DNA of 64,000 nt, taken from NCBI RefSeq assembly GCF_000956465.1, contig NZ_JYJA01000039.1, positions 248,001 to 312,000 on the forward strand, read 5' to 3'. The number at the start of each line of letters is the position of its first letter. Position 1 is the stretch's first letter. The notes beneath the pieces were generated by a model. That model did no database searches, was not told the origin of the DNA, and saw only the letters and a list, made by a program, of their open reading frames with translations. The position numbers and the translations under genes were made by a program. This document shows positions 58,678-64,000 of this stretch, piece by piece. This stretch comes from Microbacterium trichothecenolyticum. GTDB taxonomy: Bacteria; Actinomycetota; Actinomycetes; Actinomycetales; Microbacteriaceae.

Positions 58678-59967
58678 ATGCGCACAAGGACCCCGATCCT
58701 CGTGTCCGCGGGCCTGGTCACGGCGATCGCCCTGACCGGGTGCGGGCAAGCCGGCCAAGGTGACACCACCACCGCGGACGGCCGCACCCAGTTGACGATG
58801 TGGACCCACTCGGCGGGCAACCCGGCCGAGCTCGAGGTCTACGAGCAGATCATCTCCGACTTCAACGCGTCGCAGGACGACTACGAGGTCGTGCACGAGT
58901 CGTTCCCGCAGGGCGCCTACAACGACGCGATCGTCGCGGCCGCGGCATCCGGTGATCTTCCCTGCCTTCTCGACCTCGACGGCCCGATCATGCCGAACTG
59001 GGCATGGGCGGGCTATCTGCAGCCGCTCGATCTGCCCACCGAGATCACCGACGCGCTGCTGCCCACGGCCGTCGGCGTCTGGGACGACGAGATCTACTCG
59101 GCCGGCTACTGGGACGCCGCGCTCGGCATCTTCGCCCGCAAGTCGGTGCTCGACGCCAACGGCATCCGCATCCCGACCGTCGAAGAGCCGTGGACCGCCG
59201 ACGAGTTCGGCGCGGCTCTCGCCACGCTGAAGGGCGCCGGCTACGAGACGCCGATCGACATCGGGGCCGAAGACACCGGCGAGTGGTGGCCGTACGCCTA
59301 CTCGCCGTTCCTGCAGGGCTTCGGCGGCGACCTCATCGACCGCGACTCCATGCTCTCGGCTGACGGTGCGCTGAACGGACCCGAAGCGGTCGCGTGGGGC
59401 GACTGGTTCGCGGGCCTCTTCGCCGACGGGTACGCCGGCAACAGCGGCACCGTCGGCAACCAGGAGTTCATCGACGACGAGGTGGCGCTCAGCTACACCG
59501 GCGTCTGGAACGCCGTCGCCGCGCTCGACGCTGTCGGCGACGACCTGCTGATCCTGCCCCCGCCGGACCTCGGCAACGGCCCGAAGATCGGCGGCGGCTC
59601 GTGGCAGTGGGCGATCTCGTCCAAGTGCAACGACGCCGACGGCGCCCGCGCGTACCTCGAGTTCAGCTTCCAGGACGAGTACATCACCGAGTTCGCCGAC
59701 AAGCAGGTGGTCATCCCGGCGACGGATGCCGCCGCCCAGGCGTCGGAGTACTTCGGCGACGGCGGTGCCCTGCGCCCGTTCGTCGAGTTCTCGCAGAAGT
59801 ACGCCGTGCTGCGCCCCGAGACGCCGGCGTACGCGGTCATCTCGACGACGTTCGAGACGGCGGCGAAGGACATCATGAACGGCGCCGACGTCCAGGAGAC
59901 GCTCGACCGCGCGGTCTCCGAGATCGACGCCAACATCGAGTCGAACGACGGCTACGGCTTCCAGTGA
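58678..59967 (+). CDS. Sugar ABC transporter substrate-binding lipoprotein
   Basis: 429 residues with a lipoprotein signal and lipobox LTGC (Cys22). The fold is that of family 1 (MalE-like) binding proteins: LTMWTHSAGNPAELEVYEQI, VGVWDDEIYSAGYWDAALGI and GGGSWQWAISSKCNDADGAR. It captures a sugar, probably sucrose or a fructo-oligosaccharide given the neighbours, and delivers it to the permeases that follow. AAAAGGAAA precedes ATG 58678. Confidence 0.93.
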   Translation: MRTRTPILVSAGLVTAIALTGCGQAGQGDTTTADGRTQLTMWTHSAGNPAELEVYEQIISDFNASQDDYEVVHESFPQGAYNDAIVAAAASGDLPCLLDLDGPIMPNWAWAGYLQPLDLPTEITDALLPTAVGVWDDEIYSAGYWDAALGIFARKSVLDANGIRIPTVEEPWTADEFGAALATLKGAGYETPIDIGAEDTGEWWPYAYSPFLQGFGGDLIDRDSMLSADGALNGPEAVAWGDWFAGLFADGYAGNSGTVGNQEFIDDEVALSYTGVWNAVAALDAVGDDLLILPPPDLGNGPKIGGGSWQWAISSKCNDADGARAYLEFSFQDEYITEFADKQVVIPATDAAAQASEYFGDGGALRPFVEFSQKYAVLRPETPAYAVISTTFETAAKDIMNGADVQETLDRAVSEIDANIESNDGYGFQ

Positions 59968-59973
59968 TCCACC

Positions 59974-60006
59974 GCGCCGGCGGGGGCCACCGGCCCCCGC
60001 CGGCGC
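59974..60006 (+). terminator. 15-bp GC hairpin between binding-protein and permease genes
   Basis: A perfect stem, 59974-59988 with 59992-60006, and a 3-nt loop. Such hairpins commonly stabilise the upstream message and lower permease expression relative to the binding protein. Confidence 0.7.
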
Positions 60007-60025
60007 ACTCCCCGAGAGATCTGTC

Positions 60026-60967
60026 ATGACTGTCACCCCTCCGACGGTCGCCGCCGAAGAACCTCGGCGCGCCTACCGTCGCTTCCGCTCCATCAAAGGT
60101 CGCGAGACCTGGGCAGGGCTCGGGATGATCGCCCCCGCGGGCGTCCTCCTGGTGCTGTTCCTCGTGATCCCCGTGATCCTCGCCTTCGCGCTCTCGTTCA
60201 CGAACGCGCGTCTCATCTCGCCGAACCCGCCGCGGTTCGTCGGCTTCGACAACTTCATCCGCGCCTTCACCGCAGATCCGGTGTTCGTGCAGTCGGTCGG
60301 CAACACGGCGGTGTTCGCGCTGGTCGTCGTCCCGGTGCAGGCCGCGCTGGGGCTGCTCCTCGCGGTGCTCGTCAACCGGCGTATGCGCGGCGTCACGGCG
60401 TTCCGCGTGATCTTCTTCATCCCCGTCGTGACGTCGATCGTCGTCGTCTCGATCCTTTGGAAGTTCATGTACCAGAAGGACGGCCTGATCAACGCCATGT
60501 TCGACGCGCTCACCTTCGGAGCGTGGTCGAACGTCGACTGGCTGAACGACCCGAAGACGGCGCTCGGGGCGATCATCGTGCTGTCGATCTGGCAGGCCGT
60601 CGGCTTCCACATGATCATCTGGCTCGCGGGCCTGCAGACGATCCCCGAGGAGCTCTACGAGGCCGCCAAGATGGACGGCGCGAGCCCGTGGCGGCAGTTC
60701 ACGAACGTGACGTGGCCCGGGCTGCGCCCCACCATGGTGTTCGTCCTCGTCACGATCACCATCGCCGCCCTCGGCCTGTTCGTGCAGGTCGACGTCATGA
60801 CCCAGGGCGGGCCGGTGAACTCGACCTCGACCATCGTCTTCCACGCCGTGCGCAAGGGCTACGAGCAGCAGGAGATCGGCTACGCCGCGGCGATCTCGCT
60901 GATCTTCTTCGTCGCCGTCCTCGCCATCGCGCTCATTCAGCGCCGGCTCACGCGAGAGAAGGACTGA
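60026..60967 (+). CDS. Sugar ABC transporter permease, MalF type
   Basis: 313 residues with six main helices. The coupling loop is EELYEAAKMDGASPWRQFTN (EAA motif) contacting the ATPase. The N-terminal 40 residues are cytosolic. It is paired with the MalG-type gene 1 nt downstream. No ATPase gene is present; a shared MsiK-type ATPase elsewhere is the usual solution in actinobacteria. Confidence 0.94.
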   Translation: MTVTPPTVAAEEPRRAYRRFRSIKGRETWAGLGMIAPAGVLLVLFLVIPVILAFALSFTNARLISPNPPRFVGFDNFIRAFTADPVFVQSVGNTAVFALVVVPVQAALGLLLAVLVNRRMRGVTAFRVIFFIPVVTSIVVVSILWKFMYQKDGLINAMFDALTFGAWSNVDWLNDPKTALGAIIVLSIWQAVGFHMIIWLAGLQTIPEELYEAAKMDGASPWRQFTNVTWPGLRPTMVFVLVTITIAALGLFVQVDVMTQGGPVNSTSTIVFHAVRKGYEQQEIGYAAAISLIFFVAVLAIALIQRRLTREKD

Positions 60968-60968
60968 C

Positions 60969-61922
60969 GTGACCGCTACCCAGACTCTGACCACGGCACC
61001 CGCCGACCCGCGCCGTGCCGCGCGCCCTGCGCCGGCTCGCAGCGAGAAGTCGCAGCGAATCAGGGGCAAGATCTTCCTCTACATCGCCCTGTCGCTGTTC
61101 GGGATCATCTTCCTGTTCCCGCTGGTCTTCATGTTCGTGTCGAGCCTCAAGCCCGACAGTCAGATCCTGCAGGACATCGACTCGCCCGCGGCCTTCCTCC
61201 CGGTCGGCGACATCAGCCTCGACAACTACTTCGGGGTGTTCGACCGCGTGCCCGTCGCACAGTTCCTGTTCAACTCGATCCTGGTGACGGTGCTCACCGT
61301 CGGACTCGGGCTCATCGTGAACTCGATGGCGGGCTTCGCGCTCTCCCGGCTGGCATGGAAGGGGCGGATCGTCGTGCTCGCGCTGATCATCGCGACGCTG
61401 ATCGTCCCGTTCGAGACGATCGCGGTGCCGATGGTCTATTGGGTCGCGCAGCTTCCCACCCTCGTGATCGAGGGCGGCGTGCTGAAGTATGACTTCGGCT
61501 GGCTCAACACCTACGAGGTGCAGATCGTGCCGTTCATCGCGAACGCGTTCTCGATCTTCCTGTTCACGCAGTACTTCTCCACGATCCCGAAGTCCCTCGA
61601 CGAGGCGGCGCGCATCGATGGCGCGAGCTGGTTCACGATCTATCGGCGCATCCTCGTGCCGCTGTCGGGTCCGGCCTTCGCGACCGTGGCGATCCTGACG
61701 TTCCTGCCGGCGTGGAACCAGTACCTCTGGCCGCTCATGGTGGTGCAGAAGGAGGAGCTGCGGCCGGTCATGGTCGGCATGCAGTACTTCTTCCAGCTGA
61801 ACACCGCGTGGGGCGAGGTGATGGCCTACACCTCGCTCATCACGATCCCGGTGCTGATCGTCTTCCTGGTGTTCCAGCGGGCGTTCGTCAGCAGCATCGC
61901 GGCGAGCGGGGTGAAGGGATGA
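60969..61922 (+). CDS. Sugar ABC transporter permease, MalG type
   Basis: 317 residues from GTG 60969, with six helices. The EAA loop is KSLDEAARIDGASWFTIYRR, and LPAWNQYLWPLMVVQKEELR is a typical MalG segment. It forms the membrane channel with the previous gene product. Its stop overlaps the start of the sugar kinase gene (ATGA). Confidence 0.94.
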   Translation: MTATQTLTTAPADPRRAARPAPARSEKSQRIRGKIFLYIALSLFGIIFLFPLVFMFVSSLKPDSQILQDIDSPAAFLPVGDISLDNYFGVFDRVPVAQFLFNSILVTVLTVGLGLIVNSMAGFALSRLAWKGRIVVLALIIATLIVPFETIAVPMVYWVAQLPTLVIEGGVLKYDFGWLNTYEVQIVPFIANAFSIFLFTQYFSTIPKSLDEAARIDGASWFTIYRRILVPLSGPAFATVAILTFLPAWNQYLWPLMVVQKEELRPVMVGMQYFFQLNTAWGEVMAYTSLITIPVLIVFLVFQRAFVSSIAASGVKG

Positions 61923-62926
61923 CCGAACGGATGCCGCGCATCGTGGTCATCGGCGAGGCCCTGGTCGACATCGTCCATCGTGCCGACGGCGCGGTCGAGG
62001 AGGCGCCCGGCGGCAGCCCCGCGAACACCGCGTTGACGCTCGGAAGGCTGGGACGGCGTCCGACGCTGATCACCAGCCTGGCCCGGGATGACCGGGGCGG
62101 ACGTGTGCGGCAGTGGCTCGAGGAGTCCGAGGTCGAGGTGGTGGCCGTCGCGTCGGCGCGCACGTCGACGGCCGTGGCCCACCTGGACGCGGGCGGTGCC
62201 GCCACGTACGCCTTCGATCTCGCGTGGGATCTCGGGGCGGACGCCGCCCGACTCGAGGAACTCGCAGGCGCCGCCGACGTCGTTCACGTCGGCTCCGTGG
62301 CCGCGGTGCTCGAACCCGGCGCCGGCCACGTCGCGGCACTCGTGCGATCGGTGCGCGGGCGGGCGATCGTGACCTACGACCCCAACATCCGGCCGTCGCT
62401 GGTCGACGACCCGGACCGCGTCCGAGAGCGCGTCGCCGGACTGATCGAGTTCGCCGACGTCGTGAAGGCGAGCGACGAGGACATCCGGTGGCTCCACCCG
62501 GGGCGGGACGTCCGGCACGTCGCGCGCGAATGGGTCGACCGCGGCCCGCGACTCGTCGTGGTCACCCTCGGGTCGGACGGTGCGATCGGCGTCACCGCCG
62601 ACGGCGAGGTCACCGTGCCCGCCGTCGAGACCAGGGTGGTCGACACGGTCGGGGCCGGCGACACGTTCATGGGCGTGCTCATCGACAGCATCGTCGGCAG
62701 CGACGAACTGCGCGAGTCGCTCGCGACCGCGGGCGGCAGCTGGGCCCACGCGGCCGGAGGCTCCGCGCGACGCGCCAGCGGCGCGGGGAGAGGCCGTGGG
62801 GACCGCTCCTCCGTCGTCGAATCCTTGCTCGAGCGCTCAGCGCACGCGGCGGCGATCACCGTATCGCGTCCGGGCGCCGATCCTCCCCGTCGTGCCGAAC
62901 TCCCAACCCCGGCGACGGCACGGTAA
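61919..62926 (+). CDS. PfkB-family sugar kinase, probable fructokinase
   Basis: 335 residues. The N-terminal PfkB signature is IVVIGEALVDIVHRADGAVE and APGGSPANTALTLGRLGRRP; the catalytic loop is VDTVGAGDTFMG. The C-terminus has SAHAAAITVSRPGADPPRRA, typical of fructokinases. Residues about 275-305 form an unusual Gly/Arg/Ala-rich stretch (SARRASGAGRGRGDRSSVVE) instead of the usual helices; a local pair of compensating indels is possible. It phosphorylates the fructose released by the GH-J enzymes. Confidence 0.9.
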   Translation: MTERMPRIVVIGEALVDIVHRADGAVEEAPGGSPANTALTLGRLGRRPTLITSLARDDRGGRVRQWLEESEVEVVAVASARTSTAVAHLDAGGAATYAFDLAWDLGADAARLEELAGAADVVHVGSVAAVLEPGAGHVAALVRSVRGRAIVTYDPNIRPSLVDDPDRVRERVAGLIEFADVVKASDEDIRWLHPGRDVRHVAREWVDRGPRLVVVTLGSDGAIGVTADGEVTVPAVETRVVDTVGAGDTFMGVLIDSIVGSDELRESLATAGGSWAHAAGGSARRASGAGRGRGDRSSVVESLLERSAHAAAITVSRPGADPPRRAELPTPATAR

Positions 62927-63015
62927 GCCGCATCCGACACTCGCGCTCCCCGCCCGCCGGGCGGAGGGCCACTCCATCGCGCGATCCACCGCGCACGACT
63001 CTTGAAGGAACTCTC

Positions 63016-63981
63016 GTGTTCGACCTCCCCGATTCCTGGGTATGGGACTACTGGTTCGCCGACGACGGCGAGCACTACCATCTCTTCTTCCTGTACGCCT
63101 CGCGGGCGCTCCACGACCCCGAAGCCCGCCACTACCGCGCCTCGATCGGGCACGCGGTCTCGACGGACCTCGTCGAGTGGACGCAGGTGGCCGATGCCCT
63201 CGTGAGAAGCGACGCCCCCGCTTTCGACGAACTCGCCACCTGGACCGGTTCGGTGGTGCGCCACCCGGACGGGACGTGGTTCATGTTCTACACCGGAGCG
63301 ACCCTCGCCCCCGACGGGCAGAACGTGCAGCGGATCGGCTACGCCACGTCGCCCGACCTCTTCACGTGGACGAAGGCCGGCGGGCCGGTGCTCGAAGCGA
63401 AGGAGCCCTGGTACGAGAAGCTCTCGAGCGGCGCGTGGCACGACGAGGCCTTCCGTGACCCGTGGGTGTTCGCCGACCCCGATGGGAACGGCTGGCACAT
63501 GCTCATCACCGCTCGAGCGCCCGAGGGGCCGGTCGACGGGCGGGGCGTCATCGGGCACGCGTGGTCGGCGGACCTGCGCACGTGGGAGCTGCGCGAACCG
63601 CTCAGCGCGCCCAGCGTCGAGGGCTTCGGGCAGCTCGAGGTGCTGCAGGCGGAGATCGTCGACGGGCGTCCGGTGGTGATCTTCTCCTGCCTGAAGGAGC
63701 AGAGCACCGACTCCCGACGCGCCGCCGCCGCCGGCACGTGGGCGGTGCCGGCGGAGAGCCTCGTCGGGCCGTTCGACATCGACGCCGCGTATCCGCTGAC
63801 CGATGAGCGCCTGTACGTCGGGCGCCTGCTCCAGCGCCGTTCGGACGGCGAATGGCTGCTGTTCGCCTTCCGGAACATCGGCGAGGACGGACAGTTCGTG
63901 GGCGGGGTCACCGACCCCATGCCCGTGCGGTGGGATGGAGGGCGGCTCGTCCGTCATGAGGCGGTGGCTGTCTCCGCCTGA
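63016..63981 (+). CDS. Cytoplasmic clan GH-J hydrolase (GH32/GH43/GH68-like)
   Basis: 321 residues from GTG 63016 with GAAGGA 6-7 nt upstream. There is no signal peptide. Five-bladed propeller motifs: nucleophile candidate D11 in WVWDYWFADDGEHYH, RDP in DEAFRDPWVFADP and a likely acid Glu in FGQLEVLQAEI. There is no C-terminal beta-sandwich, unlike GH32 proper. It probably cleaves imported sucrose or fructo-oligosaccharides inside the cell, before the kinase acts. The gene ends 19 nt before the window edge. Confidence 0.85.
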   Translation: MFDLPDSWVWDYWFADDGEHYHLFFLYASRALHDPEARHYRASIGHAVSTDLVEWTQVADALVRSDAPAFDELATWTGSVVRHPDGTWFMFYTGATLAPDGQNVQRIGYATSPDLFTWTKAGGPVLEAKEPWYEKLSSGAWHDEAFRDPWVFADPDGNGWHMLITARAPEGPVDGRGVIGHAWSADLRTWELREPLSAPSVEGFGQLEVLQAEIVDGRPVVIFSCLKEQSTDSRRAAAAGTWAVPAESLVGPFDIDAAYPLTDERLYVGRLLQRRSDGEWLLFAFRNIGEDGQFVGGVTDPMPVRWDGGRLVRHEAVAVSA

Positions 63982-64000
63982 GGTTCGAGGCCGGGGCTTC

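Noticed and set aside
1..64000. tRNA, rRNA, CRISPR arrays, insertion sequences or prophage genes
   Set aside because: None was recognised on reading; no tRNA-like cloverleaf, transposase, integrase or regularly spaced repeats were seen. A dedicated tRNA and ncRNA search was not possible here.

Overview
The window comes from a high-GC actinobacterium, most likely a member of the Microbacteriaceae close to Microbacterium. This is inferred from the ribosomal protein sequences and gene order (no S14 gene between L5 and S8), GTG and TTG starts, TANNNT -10 boxes placed directly in front of start codons, and abundant GGATGC/GCATCC words. No rRNA, tRNA, CRISPR array, complete insertion sequence or prophage was seen.

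Layout. 1-7347: end of the S10/spc ribosomal operon (S17, L14, L24, L5, S8, L6, L18, S5, L30, L15), then secY, adk and map. 7358-8649: a membrane-anchored thioredoxin-fold protein and a broken choice-of-anchor-A-like gene. 8678-11935: the alpha operon (infA, rpmJ, rpsM, rpsK, rpoA, rplQ) from its own promoter. 12136-15828: an OafA-type acyltransferase with an SGNH domain, truA and a lipoprotein. 15806-22682: a signalling and beta-glucan block, made of a membrane protein with a dead GGDEF-like domain, a histidine kinase, a processive GT2 synthase, an OmpR-type response regulator and a GH6 glucanase. 22736-30042: accessory genes, including a coiled-coil protein, an EEP hydrolase, a DUF222/HNH protein, a VanZ-like protein, a two-gene cassette of a Pro-rich membrane protein with a caspase-like protease, and a double universal stress protein. 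30096-32993: an LPXTG protein, a DUF4012 protein and a small basic protein.

33048-50165 is an exopolysaccharide/capsule locus: a UDP-glucose dehydrogenase-type enzyme, three GT4-type transferases, a Wzx-like flippase, a pyruvyl transferase-like protein, a Wzy-like polymerase, a second acyltransferase-SGNH protein, the initiating sugar transferase, a Wzc-like tyrosine kinase, its low-molecular-weight phosphatase and galU. A CPBP protease sits among them. The middle of the locus (about 34.6-43 kb) looks less GC-biased than its surroundings. 50470-52793 holds rplM, rpsI and glmM.

52954-63981 is a fructan (levan/sucrose) locus: two LacI regulators, an exported GH32 levanase/invertase-like enzyme, an exported GH68 levansucrase, a sugar ABC transporter (binding protein plus two permeases, no ATPase), a PfkB sugar kinase and a cytoplasmic clan GH-J hydrolase. 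Two palindromes with the same AAATCGATTT core lie at the levansucrase and lacI promoters.

Patterns worth attention: a caspase-like protease coupled to a membrane protein; 11-bp-phased CTTGCGG boxes before the GT2 gene; an identical 13-nt promoter-proximal word at infA and rplM; many leaderless promoters; GGATGC/GCATCC hairpins used repeatedly at gene ends; and GTNAC-type repeats near three polysaccharide genes.
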